Shown piece after piece: positions 24,341 to 36,380 of a DNA stretch of 64,000 nucleotides. The translations under genes and the position numbers were made by a program. The stretch is from Agapanthus africanus (lineage: Eukaryota; Streptophyta; Magnoliopsida; Asparagales; Amaryllidaceae): assembly GCA_030015575.1 (NCBI GenBank), contig CM057337.1, forward strand, positions 334,252,583 to 334,316,582. Direction: 5' to 3'. Within the stretch, counting starts at the first letter, position 1. Every line of letters begins with the position of its first letter. The notes beneath the pieces are model-generated. The model saw nothing but the letters and a program-made list of their open reading frames with translations. It was not told the origin of the DNA and ran no database searches.

Positions 24341-25507
24341 ATGCCGCCAAAGACTACGAGCGCGCAGAGAGCGGCTGCGAGAGCCGAGATTAGAGTTGAT
24401 TCGTCAGAGACGAGGATAGACCTGGGTAGTACACCCGTTGCACCAGAGCAGACTGTTCCTCCTTCGACAGACCAGATCACTATGCTAGGGGCCGGTATGT
24501 AGGAGATGCGCCAGATGATAGGATCCGGTATGCAGGAGACGCGCCAGATGATGGGATCGCTAGTTGAGACACTTCGAGCGCAGCGACCAGAGGTAGTTCC
24601 ACCCGTTGCAGGGACCACGATGGTACCTACGGTGCAGACAGTTGCCCCTACAGCTACAAAGGTCATTACAGTATCGCTATCCGAATTTATGAGGTTGAAG
24701 CCTCCGGTCTTCACAGGCACCGATGCAGCCGAGGACCCACAGTATTTCATTGATAGGATGGCTCGGATATGTCGTTCACTCAGATGCTCGGATGCGAGAT
24801 GGGTAGAGTTCGCGAGCTTTCACCTGGAAGGTCTTGCGCAGAAATGGTGCGAATCGATCGAGAAGGGCAGAGCAGCAGGTCTTCCTCCTATGACCTGGAC
24901 AGAGTTCGTGGCGGTGTTCCTTGCCCGCTTCCTTCCACAGAGTGTCAGAGATTCTAGAGCGCGTAGGTTCGAGTCCTTACGTCAGACTCCGGAAATGACA
25001 GTGGCAGAGTACGACGTGCTGTTCACCGAGTTATCTGTCTATGCCCCATATTTAGTGGCTACTGAGGAGATGCGAGTCAAGAGGTTTGTTCGAGGCTTAC
25101 TTACCCCGTTATTTCTTGCGATCAGCGCACAACATTATGAGACCTATGCAGCTGCTGTAGATGCAGCCTTATTAGTCGAGGAGCGTCTTGTAGAGACTTC
25201 GGTAGTCCCAGAGCCGAAGAGAGTTCATACTGGTATATCAGCACGTAGACAGACATTTAGACGCCGCGACAGGTTTCGTTTAGGCACGAGGAGTAGCAGA
25301 GATTCGGGACGAGGCCAGATGTTTAGCTCGTATCCACGGGAGGGTCAGCAGTCGTCACAGGGGTGCTTTAGGTGTGGTAGTCTACTTCACCTCGTTAGAG
25401 ATTGTCCTAAGATACATCGGAGGGAGGCAGCAGTACTGCATGTCACATTACCACCTTCTCCACCTCAGAGGGCGTTGCCTATTGTAACTACTGTTGCTCC
25501 GCGTTAG
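24341..25507 (+). pseudogene. Tekay/Del-like gag region
   Basis: Starts at ATG in the context GCCATTATGCCGCC. The gag core lies at about 24690-25140 with FMRLKPPVFTGTDAAEDPQYF, WVEFASFHLEGLAQKW and VAVFLARFLPQSVRD. A basic stretch follows, then the CCHC zinc knuckle CFRCGSLLHLVRDCP near 25370. Gag packages the element RNA in particles. It is broken, a fossil. Confidence 0.85.
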
Positions 25508-28500
25508 ACTCACACACAGAGAGGTCGTGGCCGCAGAGGATTCATTCAGAGAGGACGGGGTGACCGAGGCAGAGGACAGTCAGTCGCAGGTGGAGGACAG
25601 GCACAGGTTTTTGCTTTGACGCATCAGGAAGCGCAGGTGTCTAATGCAGTGGTCTCAGGTATCCTTTCCGTATGTTCTGTTGATGCACACGTGTTGTTTG
25701 ATCCGGAATCCACGCACTCGTATGTTTCTACACACTTCGTGCCGAGTTTGGGTAGAGAGTCCGGTTTACTTGATCGGCCGCTTGTTGTGACCACTCCTAT
25801 GGGCGAGTCGTTTGTTGCTAGACACGTGTTCCGATCCTGTGTTGTCCGTATTGGCGAGAGAGAGTTGCCTGTCGACTTGATCCTTCTTGAGATGTTGGAC
25901 TTCGACGTTCTTTTGGGCATGGATTGGTTAGCCACGTGCTATACGTCTGTGGACTGCCGCGAGAAGACAGTTAGATTTTGTTTTCCAGGCGAGTCGGCTT
26001 TTGTTGTGCAGGGGGACCGTGGTGTCGCCTCTCACAGTTTGATTTCTTCTTTTCGCACTGGACAGCTTTTGAGGAAGCGATGTCAGGGATTTCTCGCCTA
26101 TGTTTGCGATACTAGAGCTACAGAGGTTCCGTTGGATCAGGTTCCGATTGTTAGCGAGTTTCCTGATGTGTTCGCTGACGAGCTTCCTGGGCTACCGCCT
26201 GAGCGCGACATTGCCTTCTGTATTGATTTGATTCCCGGCACTGGGCCTATTTCTATACCGCCTTATCGGATGGCTCCGACGGAACTTAGAGAGTTGAAGG
26301 GTCAGTTGCAAGATTTGCTGGATAAGGGAATTATTCGACCCAGTGTGTCTCCTTGGGGTGCTCCAGTCCTGTTTGTTAAGAAGAAAGACAGCAGTTTGCG
26401 TTTGTGTATCGACTATCGCCAGCTGAACAGGGTTACCGTGCGGAACAGGTATCCTTTGCCACGCATCGACGACTTGTTCGACCAGCTTCAGGGGGCAAGA
26501 TACTTTTCGAGGATCGATTTGCGATCAGGCTACCATCAGCTACGGGTTGGACAAGAGGACATTCCGAGAACAGCTTTCCGCACGCGCTACGGCCATTATG
26601 AGTTTTTGGTGATGTCGTTCGGACTCACCAATGCCCCAGCAGCATTCATGGACTTGATGAACCGTATTTTCCGGCCATAACTTGATCTGTTCATCATCGT
26701 ATTCATTGACAATATCTTGGTGTATTCCCGGAGCAGAGAGGAGCACGAGCAGCACCTGCGGATCACACTGCAGAATTTAAGGGAGCACCAGCTTTTCGCA
26801 AAATTCGCCAAGTGTGCATTCTGGCTTGACAGCGTAGACTTCTTGGGTCACGTGATTACACGAGATGGTATATGTGTGGACCCGAAGAAGATCGAGGCCG
26901 TTCAGCGTTGGCCCAGACCCACATCAGTTACGGAGATCCGCAGCTTTCTAGGACTGGCTGGCTACTACAGGCGATTTGTGCAGGACTTCTCCCGTATTGC
27001 TGCACCTTTGACCGGGTTGACCCGGAAGGGAGTTCCTTTCGATTGGGCGGAGGAATGCAAGCACAGTTTTCAGCAGCTACGGACTCGTTTGACTACGGCG
27101 CCGGTGTTATCATTTCCTTCAGGATCGGGCGGATTTGTGGTCTATTGTGATGCTTCTCGAGTGGGGCTAGGGTGCGTACTGATGCAGCATGACAGGGTGA
27201 TCGCGTATGCTTCACGACAGTTGAAGAAACATGAAGAGAACTATCCCACTCACGATTTGGAGATGGCTGCAGTGGTCTTTGCACTCAAGATCTGGCGACA
27301 TTACCTATACGGCGAGTCGTGCCAGATATTCACTGATCACAAGAGTTTAAAGTATATATTTCAGCAGTGAGACCTGAATCTTCGACAGCGCCGTTGGATG
27401 GAGTTAGTGAAGGACTACGATTGCGAGATCTTATATCACTCAGGCAAGGCGAATGTAGTGGCGGATGCTTTGAGTAGGAGGCCCGGGGATAGTCTATCTT
27501 GTTTGAGCTCAGTGCAGAGGCAGTCGTCGGCAGATTGGCAGATTTTATGCGACAACCGAGTGCAGTTCGAGTTCACGCCGATCGGGGGATAGCTTGCGCA
27601 TGTTCGTGCACGCCCATAGTTGCTTGACCGTATACATGAGGCACAATACAGTGATGACCGTTGTTCAGAGATCATGGCACAGATTGGACATGATAGATTT
27701 TTCGAGTTCGTGATCGATGATCAGGGGATACTGCGATTTGGGACTAGACTGTGCGTACCAAATGCTGAGGGACTGCGGCGTGAGATTCTTGAGGAGGCAC
27801 ATCGATCGGTGTACAGTGTTCATCCCGGTTCCACCAAAATATACCATGATATGAGAGATGTTTACTGGTGGGATGGGATGAAGAGGGACGTTACAGACTT
27901 CGTGTCGAGATGCCTGACTTGTCAGCAAGTCAAGGCCGAGCACCAGAGGCCAGCGGGAGAGCTACAGCCGTTACCCATTCCGGAGTGGAAATGGGAACAG
28001 ATTTCTATGGATTTCATTATGGGTCTACCCAGGACTAGTCGAGGGTATGACTCCATTTGGGTGATCGTGGACCGATTGACGAAAGTGGCTCACTTCCTGC
28101 CGGTGAAGACGACTTTCGGATTTGCTCAGTATGCCCAGATTTACATCGACGAGATCGTACGACTGCATGGGGTCCCGATATGTATTGTGTCCGACCGAGG
28201 CACCCAGTTTACCAGCCGACTATGACAGAGGCTTTAGGAGGCTTTGGACACCTGCTTGAGTTTCAACACAGCATTTCATCCGCAAACCGACGGCCAGTCA
28301 GAGCGGACTATTCAGACTCTCGAGGACATGCTCCGAGCGTGCGTATTAGATTTCGGAGGTAGCTGGGATCATCATTTACCCTTAGTAGAGTTCTCCTACA
28401 ACAACAGTTTCCAGGAGACTATTCAGATGGCACCATTCGGGGCTCTTTATGGGAGGAGATGCAGATCGCCCTCCTGTTGGACAGAGCTCAGTGAGAGCAG

Positions 28501-28708
28501 TATTTTAGGGCCGCAGATTGTTGAGGAGACGACCGCGAATATCCAGTTGATTCGTGATAGGATGAGAGCAGCCCAGAGTAGGCAGAGATCTTATACGGAC
28601 CGTCGTCGGCGTAGACTAGAGTTTTCTGTTGGCGATCATGTTTTCTTGAGGGTCTCCCCAATGAAAGGTGTGATGAGATTTGGGAAGAAGGGGAAGCTTA
28701 ATCCCAAA
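25508..28708 (+). pseudogene. Tekay/Del-like pol region (PR-RT-RH-INT)
   Basis: Protease at about 25640-25990 with THSYVSTHF and [12 protein letters not shown]; reverse transcriptase at about 26150-26800 with [33 protein letters not shown] and [18 protein letters not shown]; RNase H at about 27010-27480 with [16 protein letters not shown] and [11 protein letters not shown]; an integrase zinc-binding part near 27800-27930 (HPGSTKIYHDM, CLTCQQVKAEH), integrase core at about 27980-28440 (WEQISMDFIMGLP, VSDRGTQFTS) and the start of the integrase C-terminal part near 28610-28700. Several breaks; a fossil. Confidence 0.85.
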
Positions 28709-30927
28709 TGTAAGGTTCCTAGGCACACAATAGAGGTCTCACAAGGCATCAACCATGCCAATTTTAAATTTTTCCGGTGCCGAGAAACCCTAATACGGAT
28801 CGTTAACTAGAATTTTAGGCGAAAAAGTAAACTAGTTAACATCTTAACTAAAAGTGAGATGATACAACCTTTGTAGATCCGGTTATCCACTTCCTTAGCT
28901 CCACGTGGTTGTCCCCTCGCTGTCCATCTCGAATCCCGGACTCTCGCATCGGCTTCATCGGAGAAATGAGCGGAACAGTCGTCGGCTTCGATGCCGAAGA
29001 CGATCTACGTCGAGGCTTCACAAGATCAAGCTCCAACTTCATCAAGTTGTGAAACTTGTGAAGAAAACACCCTATACTACTTGGCAAGAGGTAGAGGGTG
29101 AAGAAATAGGAGGTGGGTTCACTTTAGAATTGGATTTCTCACACTTTTGCTCAAGATGCCATTGATGGAATCAAGCTTTCTTTCTTGATGAAGATGATGA
29201 AGAAGAAGAAAGAATATGATAAGTGTTGCTTTTAAAATGAAAATAAAATCAATACTTATCATATGCTAACCATGGTAAAGTGTAGAGAATAGATCATGGT
29301 TAGTTAGAATGGTTAGGGTTAAGGATGAAGACAAAATGGTAACAAAGTCAAACCTTCATGAAGTTTCAACTAAATACAAAGAAAGCCACCATTTTTCTTC
29401 ATAATCCTTTCCAAAATCAATAATTAAACAAATGAGAAATAAAAAGGAAACCCTAACCATTACACAACCATGGTTTAATCTTTACACAAAACACAAGTTA
29501 GCATGCAACATCAAACATGATACAATCTAGTGCACACAAAATATATCACATATACAATGTGCTTTTCAAGTGAGAAAATCCCTTTAAAGTGAACCAATAC
29601 TAGTTAATGCAAAGTAATATATCAAATATATAATTATACATTATATCATTAAATCAACACTTGATTCAATGATCCGGTCATGTCGCACATAACCGACTAG
29701 TATCTAATGTATCGACTTATCGAATCAATCTTTGATTCGATAACTAGGTTATATCACATACAACCAATCGAAACATTCATCGCGAGAATGAAATGCGGTA
29801 TCACATACACGCATCATTCTCGGTCCCGCACATATCTCATATGCGCCCCTATTTCGTTTCGCTTGAGCCAGGAAACCTCTGTGTAGGACTCTTAAGACTC
29901 GTCAATACGCCGGTAGCAGATGATGATCATATCAAGCACCCACAAGCCGCAAGCGGTCTGCTAAACGTAACGGCCATCCGGGTATTGAGCGATCAGAAGA
30001 TCGACGAGCTAGCCCGCTCACACTCCTGTGAATCCAACCAGTAACACTTACCGTACAGTCCGGTCTGTTCGTCTGATATGTCGCATATCAAGTCTAGGGG
30101 TGGTAAACGTCAGACCCCAATAACCGATAAGTCGTGGCGATGTGAGGCTCATAACGGGTCGAGAAACTACTGGTAACGCTTACCAGCAAATCTCTGATCA
30201 GCCCTGGCCAGGGACTTCCCTGTTACGGCCAATCGAGCACAGCGCAACATCAACCCCCAATACCGGGAGAGACGAAACCCCTGCTATCGCTCATTGCCTC
30301 CATGTGACTCGGGACTGTACCCAAAGACCACCGTTTTGCACGCCCTCATGGACGTGGTAAGGTGGAGATCAAAGCACAGTGGGAATCACACAAGACTCTA
30401 TGACAATCTCGGGTCTACAGACTAACCTGTACAAGTGTCACCTGAGAACTGCCATCTGACGTGAGGTATAATACCATCTGGGAGTTCTCGGCGAGTCCGT
30501 CCAGTGTACCCAGTCTCCACTGAGCACCCGTATACCATCTCTGATGTCAAACACCAATGGATATGGGATCATCCATCGCCCATCTCATGGGTCGAGAAGC
30601 GTATACGCTAGTCTACTCTGGTATATCGATGCCCCGTCTCGATACACCCACGACTAGGGACCTTGAAGGATGTACCTATGGACTACCATGTCCCCACTAG
30701 TATGATCTGCATCATAGTCCAGGTAGTCAAGTACACATCCTAAGGGCTTTACCAACATGTAACTATTAGACAATTTAAAGAGACAAGTGTACATGTTAAG
30801 ATAAAGAGTAACCAGATAGCATACTATCATATCGAGCAAGAAAGTCATCTCTATATATGTCCAAGCATCCAATATAATATACATCATCTGTACAATACTG
30901 GCCTCTAGGGCATACATACAACTAACA
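28709..30927 (-). repeat. M1 3' LTR
   Basis: 2219 bp; on the minus strand it starts TGTTAGTTGTATGTATGCC and ends AGGAACCTTACA. It matches the forward solo LTR at 46191-48404 (2214 bp) over its length. Confidence 0.85.
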
Positions 30928-30941
30928 ATCTCCCATTTGCA
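30928..30941 (-). other. M1 polypurine tract
   Basis: On the minus strand TGCAAATGGGAGAT directly precedes the LTR start; M2 and P1 have TGCAAGTGGGAGAT at the same place. Confidence 0.7.
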
Positions 30942-33900
30942 CTATGGCCAGCTGCTGTAGTATCGCATACCGAGCATCCCGAAGAGTCTCTCAAACTGTA
31001 TCTGGGGAATGGCCTTCGTGAGTGGATCCGCCGTGTTGTTATTCGTGTCAACCCTCCTGACCTCGATCTCCCGGCGATCAACTATCTCCCGGATCAGGTG
31101 ATACCGCCTCAGAATATGCCTGGATCGCTGATGGGACCTGGGTTCCTTGGCCAAAGCCACCGCTCCATTGTTATCATAATACAAAGGTATTAGATGCTCA
31201 ATAGATGGAACCACTCCAAGTTCAGTAATGAACTTCTTGATCCAGACAGCCTCTTTAGCAGCATCGTTGGCAGCGATGTATTCAGCCTCCATCGTCGAGT
31301 CTGCCACGGTTTCCTGCTTGGAACTCTTCCAGCTAACCGCCCCTCCGTAAAGGGTAAAGACAAATCCCGACTGCGACTTAGAGTCGTCCTTATCACTCTG
31401 GAAGCTCGAATCGGTAAAGGACTCCATTTGGAGTTCTCCGTTACCATACACCAAGAGCATCTCTTTAGTCCTTCGCAAGTACTTGAGAATGCTCTTCACA
31501 GCTGTCCAGTGACTCTCTCCAGGATCAGCTTGATACCTGCTCACTACACTTAGTGAGTATGCTACATCGGGTCTGGTACATAGCATCGCATACATGATAG
31601 AGCCTACAGCCGAAGCATAGGGTATCCCTTGCATGCGAGCTCTCTCCAAATCAGTCTTGGGAGACATCTCTTTGGAGAGAGTGACTCCAGAGATCGTGGA
31701 CAAGTTCCCACGCTTGGATTCTTCCATACTAAACCTCTTTAGTATGATGTCAATGTACCTGGATTGGGACAATCCCAATATCCGTTTGGATCTATCTCTA
31801 TAGATCCTAATTTCCAATATGCAGGAGGCATCACCAAGATCTTTCATTGAGAATCTTTGTGATAAGAAGAGCTTGACCGATTGCAGCATAGGAATATCAT
31901 TTCCTATCAAGAGTATATCGTCCACGTACAATACGAGGAAGACAACCTTACTCTCTGCCACCTTCTTGTAGATACAAGGTTCATCTGGGTTTTTGACGAA
32001 ATCAAACTCTTTGATAACGACGTCAAAGCAGATGTTCCAACTCCGCGATGCTTGCTTTAATCCATAAATGGATTTAAGCAGCTTGCACACCTTCCCGCTG
32101 CTCCCACTGTCTATGAAGCCCTCTGGCTGAGTCATGTACACGCACTCTTCTAAATCACCATTTAGAAAGGCGGTCTTAACATCCATTTGCCAGATTTCGT
32201 AGTCATGATATGCAGCAATGGCAAGCATGATCCGGATGGATTTAAGCATAGCCGCTGGAGAAAAAGGTTTCGTCATAGTCCACACCTGGTCTTTGACGAA
32301 AACCTTTTGCAACAAGTCTAGCTTTGAAAGTCTCCACTTTCCCATCTACACCAAGTTTCTTCTTGAAGATCCACTTGCTCCCAATGGGTTTTACCCCTTC
32401 AGGAGCAACATCCAAAGTCCATACTTTGTTGGTGTACATGGATTCCATCTCGGACCGCATTGCATCCAGCCATTTCACTGAGTCCCTACTCGTGATGGCC
32501 TGCTCGAAGCTAGTTGGGTCATCATCCTCCATGATGCAATCCTCGCTCCCACCGTCCATGAGAAAACCGTTGTATCTCTCAGGTTGGCGAGGAACCCTAC
32601 TAGATCGGCGGAGAGGCTGAGGTTCATTGGGAGCTACCGAATCTTCTGGTTCCACTAAATCTTCAGTTACGGTTTGTGTATCTGGAACCTCTTCCAGCTC
32701 TACCACTTTGCCACTAATTTCTTTTTCAAGGAATTCCTTTTCTAAAAAGGCGGCATGTTGAGCAACAAACACTTTTTGTTCCTCACTGTGGTAGAAAAAA
32801 TACCCATATGAGTTCTTTGAATATCCCACAAACTTGCAAAGAACTGACCGTGCCTCGAGCTTGTCCGGATTTTGTTCTTTGACATAGGCTGGACAACCCC
32901 ATATCTTAACTCGTTTAAGATATGGCCTCTTCCCACTCCATATCTCATATGGTGTGGTAGGTACAGATTTAGATGGAACTTGATTCAATAGGTATGCTGC
33001 TGTCTCCAGCGCATATCCCCAGAAGGAAATAGGTAACTCAGCTGTGCTCATCATAGAGCGCACCATATCCAATAGGGTGCGGTTCCTCCGTTCTGATACA
33101 CCGTTGTGCTGTGGTGTATATGGAGGAGTCAGCTGAGAGAGAATCCCATTCTCTTTTAGGAAGTCCAGGAATTCATTGCTCAAGTATTCACCTCCTCGAT
33201 CAGATCGAAGGATTTTAATACTTTTTCCGGTTTGGTTCTCGACTTCATGTTTATATTCTCTAAATTTCTCAAAAGCTTCTGATTTGTGTTTCATCAGGAA
33301 CACATATCCGAATCTAGAGAGATCGTCAGTGAATGTAATGAAGTACGATGAACCATCCCTGGCATGTGTAGATATGGGACCGCATACATCACTATGTATC
33401 AGTCCCAAGAGTTCAGTAACTCTTTCTCCGTGTCCCGTAAACGGAGTTTTAGTCATCTTGCCTTTGAGACATGACTGGCAAGTGTCATAAGATGAAAATT
33501 CAAACGGATTTAAATATCCATTCTTATGCAACTTTGCTAGTCGTGTCGCATTGATGTGACCCAGTCTACAATGCCACAAGAAGGATTCGTTCAGTTCAGA
33601 ACTTTTCCTCTTGTGTGTGTTTGTTATGCTTAGAACTGTTGATTGATTTAGAACATAAATGCCATTGCACAACGTGCCTGATCCAACCAACTTTTGGTTA
33701 CGGAAAATGTTCATAACATTATGCTGTAATACAAAATTATATCCCTCTTTACTCAATAAAGAAACCGATATAATGTTGCATATCAGGTTCGGCATGTAAT
33801 AGCATTCGTTCAGAACCAATGTATTACCAGTTGGTAATACAAGTTGATATTCCCCGACAGTCTTAGCTGCAACAATTGCACCATTTCCAACTCTAATGTC

Positions 33901-34248
33901 TTTATCACCTTCTCCAAGTTCTCTACCTTTTCTAAGCCCATGTAACTGATTACATATATGGGATCCTGACCCGGTATCTAATACCCAGGACGTAGGGCAA
34001 ATGGAGAAACAGTTCTCTGTAACGAACACACCCGAAGAAAATGCATCATCATGTACTTTCTTCAATCGGGTGGCATGGGAATCCTGGTATTCCCCTATAT
34101 CCTGTTCATTCCTATAACTCTTATAAGAAAGAACGGAACCAACGTTCCCCAGCACAGTATAACATGCGGGTTCAGTCAATACATCCATATTATTATCTTT
34201 ATTAGGGCATGACATGGTCACTACCTGGAGAGAGAGAGAAGAAAACAC
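30942..34248 (-). pseudogene. M1 copia polyprotein region
   Basis: On the minus strand: aspartic protease with DTGSGSHICN near 33960; the GAG-pre-integrase zinc part with HCRLGHIN and CQSCLKGKMTKTPF near 33450-33580; integrase with HSDVCGP, SDRGGEYLS and PPYTPQHNGVSERRN at about 33060-33410; reverse transcriptase at about 31800-32400 with DVKTAFLNGDLEE, SIYGLKQASRSWN and the catalytic YVDDILLIGND; RNase H at about 30990-31450 with TDSSFQSDKDDSKS, TMEAEYIA and DNNGAVALAKEPRSH. It ends SSWP, as in M2 and P1. Little gag matter is recognisable. A fossil with a few breaks. Confidence 0.85.
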
Positions 34249-34812
34249 TTTAGCGTATGCTCTTGCAAGATCAGATTGGTTATTATCTTATCTAATCAGG
34301 ATGGCTCCCACTGGTTTTTATCAAATCTTCCTTCAAACCCTAAAAGGAAAGACTAGCCGGGATTAATTACACACTACAAGTTCGCCAATCTTTCAGCCAG
34401 GCCAGTGTCGGTACTTTGAGGGAGGTCTCCCGTGCTTTCGCACGAACCTAATTAATGTAAACCTCGTTTTCCCAGAGGCGTAACCCCGTTGACACCTTTC
34501 TAGACACCTACTTGATCAGCTAATTGCAATGTGTAAAACTCTCCCAGGAGTAACTCTTACTCGCAGTGGGTATCGGGATCCAACTATCTCATAGAAGCTA
34601 TGCAATCTCATTGCAAATTTCAACACTTGAAATTCCCGATAATATTTTGCCCCAAACGATCTATGACCTTGACAAGGTCAACAAACCATAGACCGCAAGT
34701 CAAGTTCAACCCGTCATTTCTTGATTGAATTAAACCCATCCGCACGACCCTTGACAAGGTCAACAAGGCCGTACGACTACCCTAACTCAATCTGCATCAT
34801 ATGCATAAGCAG
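34249..34812 (-). other. M1 leader
   Basis: Non-coding; matches the M2 leader beyond 40350 in blocks such as AGGATGGCTCCCACTG and AGCCAGGCCAGTGTCGGTACTT. Two tracts with CCTTGACAAGGTCAACAA. It abuts M2 LTR sequence at about 34812. Confidence 0.65.
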
Positions 34813-36366
34813 ATAAATAGATAATTAGCTAGATAATTGTCATGGTTAATCAAGACTTGACCATTATCATTTCACATTTAATGAAAATTGCAAGGATCAA
34901 AGAGCATCTTTTATATGGAATGATGATGGTCAACATGTCAACTAAGGTCAACAAGTCAAGTATGGTCAAAATGTCAACAACCCTAACCATGCACAAATAT
35001 ATATAGCTAATATCAATTAATTATAATACACACATAAGCATTAGGGTTAATAAAATGGCAATGGTCATTAACCCTAATCAAAGTCCTCTTCCTCTGTCTC
35101 AATCAACTGTGCATACGTACCCGCATTCATGATCCGAGGAACACGAATACAAAGAGATAAAACCAATCCCAAAACGTATACTATGATCTGGCTTAAACCA
35201 AAGCCAACTAGTATAAGCTGTCCGGACAGCAAACGTGCACAAGTGCGCGGATGTGAACGAACCCTGTCGCAAAACCATGCGACCTCTACTCATTTTTCCT
35301 AAAGGCGAATAGCTCTCTGTGTGGGACTCTAAAGACTCGACACTACGCTGGCAGTGGGTTTAACCACAGACCGCAAGCGGCACTAGCTGTACGTAACGGT
35401 CCCCAGGTAGATGCCGATAAGAAGACTGACGAGGTGAACCCATCTGAACTCCTACTAAGCCTGTATGTGACAGTCTCCGTACAGTCCGGTCTGTTCGTTT
35501 GATACATCGCATGGCGGGCCTAGGGGGGCGGTGAACGTCGGTCCCCCAATAGCGGTACAAGTCATGTCGGAGTGTAGCCCAGAACACCCTGAGATAACAC
35601 TGGAAACCTACCAGTATATCTCGCTTGCCCTGGCCAGGGACTACTCGTGTAATGGCTCTCCTAGACACAGCGCGATGTCAACCCCCAATACCGGGAGAGA
35701 CGAATCCTGTCTAACCGTCACTGCCTCCAAGTGCTTAGGGACTGCACCCAACTACTACCTGTTTGCACGACTCCTTTGAGCCGTGGTAAGGTAGTAATCA
35801 AAGTACAGTGGGAACACACTCGAGGCGAAGTGACAGTGTCAAGTCAGCGGACTAAGCTGTACTCATGTCACCTGGGAACTGATAACTGACGATAGGTATA
35901 ATAGCAACCAACAGTTCCCGACGAGTCGTGTCCAGTGTACTCGTAACCTAACGAGCACCCGCATACTATCTCAAGTACGACGTACTGACGGCTGTGGGAC
36001 AGACCGTCTCCCACGCTGGGATGAGAAGCGCATACGCTAGTCTACTCCGGAGTATCGATGCCCTGTCTCGATAGTCCAACGACTAGGGACCTGTATAAGG
36101 ATGTGCTTATGGATTACCCAGCCCCCATGAGTGTGAGCGCCATCACAACGCTGGTAATCAAGCAAAGATCCTAAGGGCTCTACTAATATGTATATAAGCG
36201 ATATGCTAAAAGAAACACATGCACATATTAAAGCAGAGACAAACCAAGTAGCATACTACCATTTCGAGCAAGATTGTATATACAACTGTGAATATCCCAA
36301 GCTTCCATCAAGTAATATACATACTAGTATGATACGGTAATGGCCTCTAGGGCATATACACTAACA
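34813..36366 (-). repeat. M2 3' LTR (partial length)
   Basis: Matches 42900-44449 of the 5' LTR almost base for base, sharing AGATAATTAGCTAGATAATTG at one end and TGTTAGTGTATATGCCC (minus strand) at the other. It is bounded on the left by M1 leader sequence. Confidence 0.85.
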
Positions 36367-36380
36367 ATCTCCCACTTGCA
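36367..36380 (-). other. M2 polypurine tract
   Basis: TGCAAGTGGGAGAT on the minus strand, directly before the LTR start. Confidence 0.75.

Larger units (their letters stand above)
20662..28708 (+). mobile_element. Tekay/Del-like Ty3/gypsy element
   Basis: LTR (20662-24105), tRNA-Met primer site, gag and pol in gypsy order, bounded on the right by the M1 copia LTR. The 3.4 kb LTR, initiator tRNA-Met primer and chromovirus-style gag and pol fit the Tekay/Del lineage. It is broken, with about half a dozen breaks. A chromodomain, expected after integrase in this lineage, is not in the part present. It sits in the Tat leader-like piece. Confidence 0.85.
28709..34812 (-). mobile_element. Copia element M1
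   Basis: A Ty1/copia element on the minus strand: 3' LTR (28709-30927), polypurine tract, coding region and leader. Copia order (integrase before reverse transcriptase) is clear. Its LTR family is the same as the solo LTR at 46191-48404. It stands inside the Tekay element on its left side and abuts element M2 on its right side. The clade is not settled; the polyprotein style resembles Angela/Tork-type plant copia. Broken, with only a few coding breaks. Confidence 0.85.
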
